Shown here: piece after piece, positions 33,357 through 43,439 of the stretch | Numbering within the stretch: the first letter of the stretch is position 1 | Layout of the letters: each line of letters opens with the position of its first letter | NCBI GenBank assembly: GCA_036924085.1 | Contig: JAVGWX010000012.1 | Location: forward strand, 6,410,478 to 6,474,477 | Length of the DNA stretch: 64,000 nucleotides | Reading direction: 5' to 3' | From: Ariolimax columbianus | Lineage: Eukaryota > Mollusca > Gastropoda > Stylommatophora > Arionidae | Translations under genes and position numbers: made by a program | Notes under the pieces: generated by a model | Told to the model about the DNA's origin: nothing | The model's input: only the letters and a program-made list of their open reading frames with translations | Database searches by the model: none

Positions 33357-33840
33357 TGAATGCAACTGTAACAAAAATAAAATAGATTGCACAGAAAAAA
33401 CAAAAGTGTAAATACGATTAACATTAGGCGTTAAGTTTGGTTTAACAATAACTCATCAAGAAAATCTGGCCACATTTCCTGTTCTCTCAACAGCAAACGT
33501 AAGTTGGCCATTCAATTGAAAAGTAATCTAGATACGCGATTTAAGAATGTATCCTACACATCACACATCGCCAGTTGTCATTCTAATACTAACAACAAAT
33601 AAGGATACTACTTAATGAGCGAAAATAGTTTGATAAGTCTAACAGTGCACGCTAACATCGACTGTAACCATTGACTTATGCATGCTAGTTTCTTGCATAA
33701 CGAAGAAACTGTTGACCATTACTAGCTTTAGTTTAATGCCTTTGCTCTGTTCAATCATTGTCTATACCCAGAGTAGTCTAAAAAATATACATAAAGCAGA
33801 GTGGAATGGTAATATAACAAGACCTATATAATCCTTATTC
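33357..33840. other. No gene recognised
   Basis: AT-rich unique-looking sequence upstream of LINE-A copy A2. Confidence 0.4.
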
Positions 33841-33849
33841 TGATATCAT

Positions 33850-33960
33850 GATGGAAGAATTTAGAAGCTACCAAGAAATGCAACATAAAATCAACGGTGA
33901 AAGAATATTCACCCTCAAATTTGCGGATGATCAAGCCATCATGAAGGGAACAGCATTAAT
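33850..33960 (+). pseudogene. Reverse transcriptase motif C fragment
   Basis: HKINGERIFTLKFADDQAIM matches the NG..I..LRFADD core of LINE reverse transcriptases, with the catalytic Asp pair intact. Only about 35 codons are readable. A tandem array follows. Confidence 0.6.
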
Positions 33961-33966
33961 TACAAA

Positions 33967-34335
33967 AGATATGATAACTTGACCTCAATAGGTCTGACGT
34001 GAACAATGACCTGACATGATCTACAAACTTCCTTACCAGTCTCCTTACTGATATGATAACTTGACCTCAATAGGTCTGACGTGAACATTGACCTGACATG
34101 ATCTACAAACTTCCATACCAATCTCCTTACTGATATGGTAACTTTACCTCAATATGTCTGACAAGAACATTGACCTGGCATGATCTACACACGTCCATTC
34201 CAGTCTCCTTACTGATATGGTAACTTGACCTCAATAGGTCTGACAAGAACATTGACCTGGCATGATCTACACACGTCCATTCCAGTCTCCTTACTGATAT
34301 GATAACTTGACCTCAATAGGTATGACGAGAACACA
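33967..34335. repeat. 82-bp tandem repeat, ~4.5 copies
   Basis: GATATGATAACTTGACCTCA ... ACATTGACCTGACATGATCT ... CCAGTCTCCTTACT repeats at 82 bp. Confidence 0.92.
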
Positions 34336-34441
34336 GATTGATCGTAATCCCGCTGTATCCATGTCTCTCGTGATCAGGTGATATGGGTTCGACCTCGGAC
34401 ACCTCCGTCTTTTTCACGGGGGCTTGATACGGAGTCCCCTG

Positions 34442-34612
34442 CATCTCGTAGCCACCCGCTAGTCGTCTTGTGCTTGAATTGCCACTGCGGGCTCGGGTGG
34501 CTCAAGACGAGAGAGCGAGGATACAAATTAGCGCAGTTAAACCTTACTATAAATAGCGCTACCAAATAAATTATGCCATCATCGTTTGTGACTGACGGCG
34601 CCCGTTGCCTTT
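34442..34612 (+). repeat. Dispersed repeat DR2, copy 2
   Basis: Collinear with 3970-4137: CATCTCGTAG, CTAGTCGTCTTG, GCCACTG, CAAGACGAGAGAGCGAGGAT, ATAAATTATGCCATCATCGT, TTGCCTTT. Confidence 0.8.
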
Positions 34613-34689
34613 TCCAATTACAGAAAATCGAGGGATCTGTAACGGAGCCCAACTGATAGGGGTAGGCGATTTAACTGGATTATTTAAAT

Positions 34690-35038
34690 TAATGACTGAA
34701 CGAGGTCATAGATAAACAGTTGGGGAACGATCAGGCAGGTTTTCATGTAATAGATTCTAAATTGATATAACTGTACCGCGATGAATTGTTCAACATGGTG
34801 TAGACTGGAATGCATAACTTTATAGCGGTTTCGTAAATTAAGAGAAGACATTTCATAGTTTAGACAGGGAATCACTTTGAAAATTGCTCAGACACTATTG
34901 AGCGTCCCTTATGTTCCCAAACATAATCAAGAAAACTGTAGAGTTCTACAAAATAATGTTTTGAAGGTCATTGAGATAAGGACTGGGGTAAGACAGAGAT
35001 GTCACTTATCACCATTCCTCTTTCCACTAACTGTTGAA
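34690..35038 (+). pseudogene. LINE-B reverse transcriptase, 5' part (interrupted by LTR)
   Basis: Broken translation reads VQHGVDWNA, EKTFHSLDRESL, KLLRHYW, then RTGVRQRCHLSPFLFPL. This matches the EWNSSLYINF.DYEKAFDS.DR..LWK.LRHYG...TGVRQGC.LSPFLF pattern of a LINE family common in marine invertebrates. Frameshifts and stops are frequent and motif B has lost its glycine (RQRC). The continuation lies beyond the LTR at 36897. Confidence 0.7.
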
Positions 35039-35323
35039 TGTGAAACAGTTCCAGGGCATGGGCATTAAGGGCAGGGGTGATGGGGCAGGTGACTCTGGAA
35101 ACAAGGGTTTCCTGAATGTGTGCCAAGGTCAATAACCATTTCGACACTAAGTCGACGAAGGAAACGAGGGGTTGGGATTTGAAATGTGTCTGGTACAAAT
35201 GTGGGTTAGGTGCTGACCACTCTTGCGTTCCGATTTAGGTAGTGGGGGATTGGTGACAGTCAGAGGTCGTCACGTTCTGCTGCTGCGACATGTAGAGTGA
35301 CAGAAATTCTGAGTGATTCGTCC

Positions 35324-35867
35324 TTCTTCTTCTTCTTCTTCTGCGTACACAGTCAGACAGTAACCATTATTTTTTCGAAAAAAGCGGCGGTCATCCTGAG
35401 ACTCTCGCCACTACCATAGAGCTTGTCTTGCAGTTCCACTGGCAATGGCCACATCTGCTCTCTCTGATCCCCGTATGTCGGGCAGTTCTGCAGCATATGT
35501 TCAGTGGTCATTTTACCAGTACCGCACGGGCATTCGTCGGTACACCCTATCTTCAATTTGTTGAATAGGTGGTACCTCAGTCTATTGTGGCCAGTGCGAA
35601 GTCTGAAGACAACGACCTGCTCTCTTCGGTTCAACTGGTAATAGGCATCGTTTTTGGTGTAACCAGTATGTTCGGTTTCCCATTTGGTAATGTACCTGGC
35701 TTTGATAAGCCGTTTTGACTCTTCGTACGTCATACTGGTATCTGTTTGTGGTAGCCTTGCACCTTCTTTTGCCAGTCTGTCTGCCTCCTCGTTGCCTTGG
35801 ATGTTGCAGTGTGACGGAACCCACTGTACCACTACCCTTTTTGGTGCGGACAGCTGGCACAGTTTGC
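35324..35867 (-). mobile_element. LINE-A copy A4, 5'-truncated with 12-bp target duplication
   Basis: The minus-strand 3' end of LINE-A, flanked by AGTGATTCGTCC at 35312-35323 and 35868-35879. The (TTC)n tail is at 35324-35341. The coding part (about 35353-35867) is open and covers the end of RNase H (VQWVPSHCNIQGNEEADRL) plus the cysteine-rich tail. The 5' break falls at CTGTCCGCACC in the RNase H region, a normal outcome of incomplete reverse transcription. Confidence 0.92.
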
Positions 35868-36038
35868 AGTGATTCGTCCAATAACAACTAGTTGGAGGTC
35901 GATCCGAACAGGATGATTGCTAAGTCAGACAAACAACAGAAGACCGATGGACAACCACTATATAACACTCGAGAATGAGGAACTCGACAGGTTAGCCTAG
36001 ATAGAGAATAAGAGACAGGCCGGGAGAGAGAGAGAGAC

Positions 36039-36076
<38 letters not shown>

Positions 36077-36675
36077 GGAGGGAATGAGTTACATGGACTA
36101 GCTAGCATGATTATAATGAGTTTGTTAGACATAGAAATGAGTTGCAGGGTGACTGAACCAATCGCTTATAAGGTGTGTGTTATACACCCTGAGACTAGAA
36201 GAAATCTGAATGTCTGTAATATTGTGTAGGACACCGAGTGAACGATGTGTGTTCTGAAGTATACGCAGATCGACTGAGTGTGTCGGTCACACGATGGCGA
36301 CTATTGAAGGACGTGATCGAAGTATTTGTGAATGCACAGATCCCCAGATGCTGATTGATCTGATAGTAAATGTGAATGGGAAGTATTTGAAGGGATCTGA
36401 GTGTGAGTGGGTGCACAGAATGGCAGAGCACAGCATACCATCGTGAAGACGAGTTTTTGAGAGTGTGTTGAGTGTGCAGATAAGGGAAGGGGAGTGTAGA
36501 GGCTAGAACTAGGTTGAATGAGCTGGAAGGGTTAACTAAAGCTAATGCTTAAAACTTTCGCTGTAGTTAATATTTATATTAATATTTATAATATATTATT
36601 ATTTAGTTCAGATGCATTTTGTTCTTATGCAAACTCTATTGTGTATGCTGATTATTGTTATTAAATATGACACCG

Positions 36676-36861
36676 GTTGTTAGAGAGTGTTTGCTATGTT
36701 ATTTGTTGTGTGTGGTCGTGTCGTGATGTGGAAGCATGTTGTTGGAGAGTGTTTGCTGTGTTATTTGCTGTGTATGGTCGTGTTGTGATGTGGATGCATG
36801 TTGTTGGAGAGTGTTTGCTGTGTTATTTGCTGTGTGTGATCGTGGATGATGTGGATGCATG
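36676..36861. repeat. 62-bp triplication inside LTR copy 2
   Basis: GTTGTTGGAGAGTGTTTGCT ... GTGATGTGGATGCAT occurs three times in tandem, whereas copy 1 has a single unit. Confidence 0.88.
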
Positions 36862-36896
36862 TTAGAACATTCTAGATAAATAATGACGCAGTGAAA

Positions 36897-37600
36897 CCTG
36901 GGCACAACTGGATTATGAGAACATGGCTGATGAGTTGGCTCTCCTTTTTCATAACCACAATCAAATACAAAATAAAATAAATATCCTTACTGAATGGTTG
37001 CTCAAAATAAACCGAGTGTTCAAAAATACAAATATAGTATGTGTGAATAAAAGCACCACACGACACTGAGTATTTTTTGGGGTATACAATACTGCTAGAG
37101 GTAGTTTCATTGATATATCTAGGTAGCAATGTAGACAAATTCCGAGGTACTGGTATTTTATATTACGAATGCTACAAATTGTAAAGAGGCTTTTATTCCG
37201 TTATGTAAATGTATGGAAATCGATAGATATAAGTCTACCACAAAAATACAGATCTTCAAATACAATGTCATATGACCTCTGTTGCAGGGCTTTGTGACGT
37301 CGGGACAAAGAGAAGTACAGCTAAACAGATACAGGCTTTCATCAATGGACGATTGCACTAAAGTCAGCGAATACAATGGTATGATAAAGTCACTAATATA
37401 AAACTGTGGGAAAGAACAGGACAAATGACAGTGGGACTAGACGTGAAAATAAGAGATTGGCGATGAAATGGACAACATTATGAAAACCATCTGATAGCTT
37501 CACAAAACAGTCTCTGATCTGGAAACGTCAGGACAAGAGAAGTAGGGGCAGACCTAAACACTCGAAGTCGAGGCAACCATAACAGTGGCATGATTGTCAG
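36897..37600 (+). pseudogene. LINE-B reverse transcriptase, 3' part
   Basis: Continues LINE-B after the LTR: WAQLDYENMADELALLFHNH (motif C, FADD decayed to MADE), then YLGSNVD, IQAFINGRL, TNIKLWERTGQ and KIRDWRWNGQH. These match the TQLDDLDFADDLALL...YLGS...ISN.DLWQRT.Q..V...I..R.WRWIGH pattern. Several stops interrupt it. About 18 residues between the two halves are missing. Confidence 0.72.
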
Positions 37601-39195
37601 TTATATTTATGACAGGCAGATGTTCTGCACGGGTCATCTTGTAACTGATTAAGGTATTTAAATGTTACACCAATGGGAGACTACTCTTATTTAACAGGAA
37701 CACCAAATACATATTTTACGCACATAAATCAATGATAACAAGATAACTATAATATTATAAACATAACATTGAAAGAGGAGGACATGTCGTCAGTGCATAT
37801 ATCAAAGGCGGCTTGCAGTTTTCTAATAGTAACATTTATCATCATCTGAATGATAGCAGTGGGACAAACGGTTTAGTGTAACGTGTATTGTAACGAAATT
37901 GTAAGAGGAAGGGGGTTTAGGGTAAGAGTGGGGGATATGGGGGTGGGGCGAAGGGGACAGCGAATGAGGCTGTCAAGAACATAGTTTCGAATCAATGGCA
38001 TTGTAAATTGTATTGAAAATATGCGTCATTTATGACCTTATACATGACGAATACAGGCTCTATTTTGGTATTACCAATACAAGCCAAATAGAGGCAGGTG
38101 TAAATACTAATGGAGAAGAATGCTCACGACAAACATACAAGCAGCATGGACAAAATTGACATCTGAAAAAGGTCAGAAAAGACAGGGAAACTATGTCTGT
38201 ATTTGTTGAGTGGCTATGCTCCGCCGAGCGCTACCAGGTTTTTATTGATTTATATGTTGATGCTGAATAAGAATAGTAAAAACATATAACGCAGATCGTG
38301 TGGTATTGGGAGGCCCTCCCATGTCGAATGTGACATCTTTCGCCTTTCTTGGTAGCGACAAAGACATCAGGACATAATAATAAACATGTTCATAGCCGGA
38401 CATTCAGACACAAGTACCTGGGCAAGATTGATGGACTCCACCCAAACGTCAGTGAGACGTGACGTGTGTAGGAGGCGATGGCACGTGATATGTCACACGT
38501 TACGGATACATGCTGACATCATTACGAGATAGTCTCTGTTCTTGAATCTACGAGTAGGCCGAGGCACACATAGAGAAGAGTTAATAGCAATCATAAAGAC
38601 CACAGGAAAGGCATGTTGGAGTTGCAATGGATGGTCCAGGAAAGGCAATCGGAGTGTATTTGTTTCCTGTACTCCTTTGGGAGTGGAAAGGTTTTGATTG
38701 AATGAAACTGAAAACCGACATTATGTTACAACGTTAAGAACAAGTAGCGGAGAAGAGCAGTGCTACAAACTACCAGGCATGTATTATTAAGCACTTAAGG
38801 CAGGGTGTGCATGGAATCCGCGCCCACATTATGTAGAAACTATAAGCTACAAGAACTGTACCTGTCGGAGACGGACCATACACTCGGAGGACCATTAGTT
38901 AGCTGTGCATGTAATGGGACCCTTGGCAGCTACACATTTGAAAGAGCATGCGGCTATCCGATGTTCAGTCAAAAGTGATGTATTACTACCCAGTAGCGGC
39001 CCGCATGAACGCCCAGAGGAGGTACCTCCTCCGTCAAACAGGGAACATCATGTCAGGCATTTCCTTGCGCGCACTTGAGTGCTTGTATATATAAACGGAT
39101 CGTTACACATCAAGGAGTACAAGTGAAGCGACTAAAGGAGATTTATACTGCATGGAAGCTAACAGTAGTCATAGTAAGATTGTTTGTATAGCTCT
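37601..39195. other. Unassigned 1.6-kb stretch
   Basis: A G-rich patch at 37905-37960 and a TATATATAAA at ~39087. Translation near 38150-38560 gave no convincing domain. Decayed LINE sequence is possible. Confidence 0.4.
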
Positions 39196-39364
39196 TGAAT
39201 GCCCACAATAAGTAAGTTTACTGATTTGTGCAACGTGAAAGTTTCGTTAAGTGGCAGGTTGCGGTAGCTTTCCTCACATCCCAAACGTGCTGATGAAGGT
39301 GGTGCGAGATCATCCAGGTAGTTGTGCTGTGATTGCATTAATTTGCGTGACGCTCACTACTGCG
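39196..39364 (+). repeat. Dispersed repeat DR1, copy 5 (most complete)
   Basis: AATGCCCACAATAAGTAAGT...GTGGCAGGTTGCGGTAGC...TTTCCTCACATCCCAAACGT...GCTGATGAAGGTGG...CCAGGTAGTTGTGC...ATTTGCGTGACGCTCACTAC. It ends a few bases before the tRNA-like head. Confidence 0.85.
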
Positions 39365-39370
39365 GAAAGA

Positions 39371-39445
39371 GAATGGCGTGGTCTAGTGGTTAAGTGGCAC
39401 TGCTCACAAACCGAAGGTGCTGGGTTCGATCCCCATCACAGCAGC
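39371..39445 (+). ncRNA. tRNA-like sequence with A and B boxes, probable SINE head
   Basis: TGGTCTAGTGG at 39379-39389 fits a polymerase III A box. GGTTCGATCCC at 39423-39433 fits a B box, at normal tRNA spacing. A T-arm can form but the acceptor and anticodon stems are poor, so a tRNA-derived SINE head or tRNA pseudogene is likelier than a working tRNA gene. Confidence 0.55.
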
Positions 39446-39479
39446 GAGGAAGCAAACCCTTAGAAAATGCCGGAGGAAG

Positions 39480-40151
39480 CAGACCCTTATATAAAATGCA
39501 TCTTGAAGTCGGATCACTGGATCTGGGGCTGGTCTCTCGCCCCCGCGATTGACTCTCATCCAGTATTCGTACAGCAATCTCAGTCCCTTCAGACGGAGTG
39601 ATAGCGCGGGCTTGCCGAAAACGCTCGCCCGCCTCTCCCCGGCCATCTAGCGGGATCATATTTGTGGTGTCGTACCGCTGGCAACGGTGCGTTACTGTGG
39701 CCCGTATCGAGAAACTTTGACAGTCAGTGGTGGTTATTCGAAGGCTTATAGCAGACCTCGACATTTCGTCTCGCTGGTGGTCATTCTCTCGCAAAGAGCT
39801 TGTGACCGGCAAATGGAAAGCAGGAATACAGCCTAAGGGCCCTGTCCTCGCCCGATAAACCCTTGGGAGAAGAGCAGGCCGACAGGCAAAAATTGTTTCC
39901 AGTCCCTGTGAAATTCATCGCCGTCGCTGTTGGGAACCGTTCTGCACAGAGCGCTGCCATCCCTCTTCGAGAGAGCCCGGTCATTCGGTCGTCTGGTGTG
40001 TACGGGCCCCTGTCAGGCGGTCCTAGGTCGACGGAGTGAGGGACGGAACAACCGTCCGTCCGTCAGTCGGTCCCTGCGGCCGTCCTAGTGAGGCTTTTTA
40101 CACATCCGTCTTCCGCCGACCGGTGTGTGTGGTTCGTTTGTCTCCGACAGA
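39480..40151 (+). other. Probable 5' external transcribed spacer of rDNA
   Basis: GC-rich, repeat-poor sequence with CCGTCCGTCCGTCAG, ending exactly where 18S-like sequence begins. Its position and composition suggest a 5' ETS. Confidence 0.5.
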
Positions 40152-41070
40152 TATCTGGTTGATCCTGCCAGTAGTCATATGCTTGTCTCAAAGATTAAGC
40201 CATGCATATCTAAGTTCACACTGTCTAACGATGAAACCGTGAATGGCTCATTAAATCAGTCGAGGTTCCTTAGATGACACGATCCTACTTGGATAATTGT
40301 GGCAATTCTAGAGCTAATACATGCTTACCAAGCTCCGACACTCGCGGAAAGAGCGGGTTGCATCGTCCCCACTGGTGACTCTGGATAACTTTGTGCTGAT
40401 CGCATGGCCTCATGTGCCGGCGACGCATCTTTCAAATGTTTGCACTATCAAATGTCGATGGTACGTGACATGCCTACCATGTTTGTAACGGGTAACGGGG
40501 AATCAGGGTTCGATTCCGGAGAGGGAGCATGAGAAACGGCTACCACATCAAAGGAAGGCAGCAGGCGCGCAACTTACCCACTCCCGGCACGGGGAGGTAG
40601 TGACGAAAAATAACAATTCGGGACTCTTTCGAGGCCCCGTAATTGGAATGAGTATACTTTAAACCCCTTGACGGTGCGTTTACTTTGAAAAAATTAGAGT
40701 GTTCAAAGCAGGCCTCGGCTGCCTGAATAATGGTGCATGGAATAATGGAATAGGACCTCGGTTCTATTTTGTTGGTTTTCGGAATTGGAGGTAATGATTT
40801 AACAGGGACAAATGGGGGCATTCGTATTGCGGCGTTAGATGTGAAATTCTTGGACTGCCGCAAGACGAGTTTTTTACGAAAGCATTTGTCAAGAATGTTT
40901 TCATTAATCAAGTACGAAAGTCAGAGGCGCGAAGACGATCAGCTACCGTTATAGTTCTGACCATAAAAGATGCCGACTAGCGATCCGCAGGAGTTGCTTC
41001 GATGACTCTGCGGTCAGCTTCCGGGAAACCAAAGTGTTTGGTGTGGTTGCAAAGCTAAAACTTGAAGGAT

Positions 41071-41102
<32 letters not shown>

Positions 41103-41133
41103 GCGGCTTAATTTGACTAAACACGGCCAACAC
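40152..41133 (+). pseudogene. 18S rRNA pseudogene with internal deletion
   Basis: Starts TATCTGGTTGATCCTGCCAG and follows metazoan 18S: GGCTCATTAAATCAGT, CAATTCTAGAGCTAATACAT, GGGTTCGATTCCGGAGAGGG, TTACCCACTCCCGGCACGGG. Near 40672 it jumps from ...TTTAAACCCCTTGACG to ...CGTTTACTTTGAAAAAATTA. The deletion removes the invariant 530-loop (GTGCCAGCAGCCGCGGTAA) and most of the V4 region. It resumes through GGCGTTAGATGTGAAATTCT and GTTGCAAAGCTAAAACTTGA to TTGACGGAAGGGCACCACCA. Many substitutions fall in normally invariant sites. It cannot make a working small-subunit rRNA. Confidence 0.9.
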
Positions 41134-41446
41134 TGAAATGATGGACAGGCCGAGAGCACTTTCGTTTTGTCTAATATGTAATGGGTGCTGGAATTAGACC
41201 CTCGGGAATCTGGGGCTAAGCTCCCTGTGGCTTGTTTGGTCCTCATTCAGTGATCGACAAAGGAATTGACGGAAGGGCACCACCATGAGTGGAGCCTGCG
41301 GCTTAATTTGACTCAACACGCCAACACTGTAAAAAGACCAACAGACTGAGAGCTTTTTCATTGGGTCTAATAAGGAACGTGTGCTGGAATTAGACCCACG
41401 GAAGACAGGTAGGTCCTACCCTCCTAACGAAAGAGAGTTGCTTCGG
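41068..41446 (+). pseudogene. Two tandem 18S::28S chimeric units
   Basis: Each unit starts in 18S (GACGGAAGGGCACCACCA...GCGGCTTAATTTGACT), continues through a decayed GAGAGC..TTTC segment, and switches to 28S (GTCTAATA...GGTGCTGGAATTAGACCC). Unit 1 is 41068-41206 and unit 2 is 41262-41403; 28S sequence continues after unit 2 (AGACAGGTAGGTCCTACC). ITS1, 5.8S and most of 28S are absent between the two rRNA parts. Confidence 0.8.
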
Positions 41447-41830
41447 TAATACTGCTTAACCCTAGCGGAATCACATAATTCAGACACTTGATCATGACTG
41501 ACCATAAAGCCCTCTATTGATTCGTTGGGTCTAATAGTGAACGGGTGCTGGTATTAGACCCTCGGAAGACAGGTCAGTTTTACCTTACTAACGGACAGGG
41601 TGTTCCTGCGGTAATCCTGCTCAACTCGAGAGGAATCGCTAGTCGCAGACATTTGGTCCACGTGCTAGGCTGATAAGCCAACTGCGCGAGGCTACCCTAT
41701 GAGAGATCACGGCCGAACGCCTCTAAGCCGGAATCCCGCCTTAAATCTCAGCACCACTGAGATGGGAGGCTACGATAGGGTTGCGACCTGGGGCTCGTGT
41801 CTCAGCCCGACCTGGTCGAGCCGCAGAAAG
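41447..41830 (+). pseudogene. 28S rRNA 3'-end pseudogene, copy 1
   Basis: A third chimeric junction (TCTATTGATTCGTTGGGTCT, ~41512) leads into GACAGGTCAGTTTTACCTTA, GGTAATCCTGCTCAACTCGA, CAGACATTTGGTCCACGTGC and GAACGCCTCTAAGCCGGAAT. These are the last conserved segments of 28S. A 3' extension, CTGGGGCTCGTGTCTCAGCC, follows. Confidence 0.85.
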
Positions 41831-41989
41831 AGGTCTATGCCATCCGCCGATCGAAGTGGGCGGGGAGCTGCCCGATATTCACCCCATACGGCGATGAGGT
41901 GTGAAACCACTAGTAGAAGACTTAGTTCTCGGTCGGGGTGTCGTAAGCAGTAGAGCAGCCACCTCACTGCGAACTGTTGAGATGCAACT

Positions 41990-42280
41990 CTTGATCATGA
42001 GATATGTCCGCACACCAGGCGAGCAACATCACCGTGCCATTACCAGGCTTGTCCCCTGGTTATATGCACTCCTTTCAGAGGAATTGCAGGTCGCTGACAT
42101 TTGGCCCTCGTGCTTGGCTGATAAACCAATGGTGGGAAGCTACCATCTGAGGGACTACGGCCGAACGTCTCTAAGCCAGAATCCCGCCCTAAATCTCAGC
42201 ACCGCTGTGATGGGATGCTACGATATGGTTGGGACCTGGGGCTCGTGTCTCAGCCCGGCCCGGTCGAGTCGCAGAAATGC
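41990..42280 (+). pseudogene. 28S rRNA 3'-end pseudogene, copy 2
   Basis: Repeats the end of copy 1: GCTGACATTTGGCCCTCGTG, GGGAAGCTACCATCTGAGGG, GAACGTCTCTAAGCCAGAAT, then the same extension GGGGCTCGTGTCTCAGCC. The 5' half is more diverged. It is a tandem duplicate of copy 1. Confidence 0.82.
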
Positions 42281-42593
42281 ACCTGGTTAAATGCACTCCT
42301 CCTGCCTCGCTCTTTGTCTCATTCTGCTATCAGTCTTCCCAATTGACGCAGAAGAGATGCAGTCCAGCGGACATTGCACCTCTGCCCTATTGTGACAACC
42401 TCCCAGGTGGCGGGGAATGCTAGGCGTGCCATCACTGCAGATTAGCCGAGAAAATAAAGGGAGCAAAGAAATACCTCACTCACATGCATATGCTACGTTT
42501 CTGGCAGGACGTGACGATCCTGAGACACAGTCACACTGGACTGCCTCTCTTCCGGGATAGTACAAACTAGTACAAAGTCCATCATATCATATC
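42281..42593. other. Unassigned sequence
   Basis: Nothing recognised between the rDNA remnants and the short GAA-tailed element. Confidence 0.4.
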
Positions 42594-42842
42594 ATTGCCA
42601 AACCCTATAGACACGAGTGGGGAAGACTCGATAGTCCTGCAAGACAACTTCCCTAAGAGAGACAACTCTGACCAAAAACAACTGCTGCCTTGCAGATAGG
42701 CTGGGGACAGCCTAAGGCTAAGGAGGGCATCCGTACAGAAACGCCTGTTGAAATCGGATGCACTGAGCCACAAGCTTAACAAAATAAAACAGTGCAACGT
42801 ATATCGCTGTAAACAGCGTACGATGAAGAAGCAGAAAGAAGG
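42594..42842 (+). mobile_element. Short element S5: LINE-A leader joined to LINE-A 3' end
   Basis: CAACTGCTGCCTTGCAGATA...AGGGCATCCGTACAGAAACG...TGTTGAAATCGGATGCACTG matches the leader of LINE-A copy A2 (33220-33350, opposite strand). About 40 bp further on it reads AGCGTACGATGAAGAAG, identical to the LINE-A 3' end at 29300-29335, with a degraded GAA tail. The entire coding region is absent. Part of the leader is repeated once more at 42840-42893. Confidence 0.75.
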
Positions 42843-43009
42843 ATGCACTGGGCCGACAGACGCAAAATAAAAACACAGTGCAACGCACACCACCTTGGAG
42901 ATTAAAAAAATAAGGCGAGAACAAAAAAAACAAACAACAAAATACTGCGGAAATCACGTCAGACTGTTTCCATGGAACGCTCGAGGGGGAGAGTCACTAT
43001 GGTTTTCGT

Positions 43010-43185
43010 CAGTATGTTGTGCCTGACCCTGACGCGACGTCCTGGTCAGTATGGTGTGCCTGACCGTGGCACGACGTCCTGGTCAGTATATAGTTCCTGA
43101 CCGTGGCACGACGTCCTGGTCAGTTCGTTGTGCCTGACCGTGGCACGACGTCCTGGTCAGTATGTTGTGCCTGACCGGACTAGCG
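43010..43185. repeat. 37-bp tandem repeat, ~5 copies
   Basis: GTATGTTGTGCCTGACCGTG followed by GCACGACGTCCTGGTCA, with the CCTGACCGTGGCACGACGTC part best conserved. Confidence 0.92.
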
Positions 43186-43439
43186 TCTGAGTTCTTTTCA
43201 GGGTCAAGTGAATCAAAAAGGTGAAGACTGGACCTGACATGCGTATTCGTGCTCCTGTGTACCAACTGTCTTGACGGTCTTCTAGCAAAGTAGTGATCGA
43301 CACTGTCATTTCAAAAGTGGTGAGCTTCCTGAGGAGCCACACTATACACTACAGCAAGGAGGACCCTAGTCCACCTTCTCCACTACGTCTAGGGATCTAA
43401 AAAAAGCCACTGCAGCCACTACGAATGAAACGAGATCAA

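Larger units (their letters stand above)
35039..36896 (+). mobile_element. LTR copy 2, inserted in LINE-B and itself interrupted
   Basis: Begins TGTGAAACAGTTCC and aligns with the solo LTR at 5720-6900 throughout, including AACAACTAGTTGG, a TATA-like box (CTATATAACA, ~35958) and TTATTTAGTTCAGATG. It differs by the LINE-A insertion at 35324-35867, a GA microsatellite (~36023-36079) and a 62-bp triplication near its 3' end. Its right edge (36890-36906) is blurred and no clean target duplication was found. Confidence 0.7.

Noticed and set aside
38150..38560. Possible LINE endonuclease remnant
   Set aside because: Fragments of translation look suggestive, but no ordered endonuclease motifs could be placed.
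40152..42280. Functional rRNA operon
   Set aside because: The 530-loop and V4 are deleted, ITS/5.8S and most of 28S are missing, and invariant sites are mutated.
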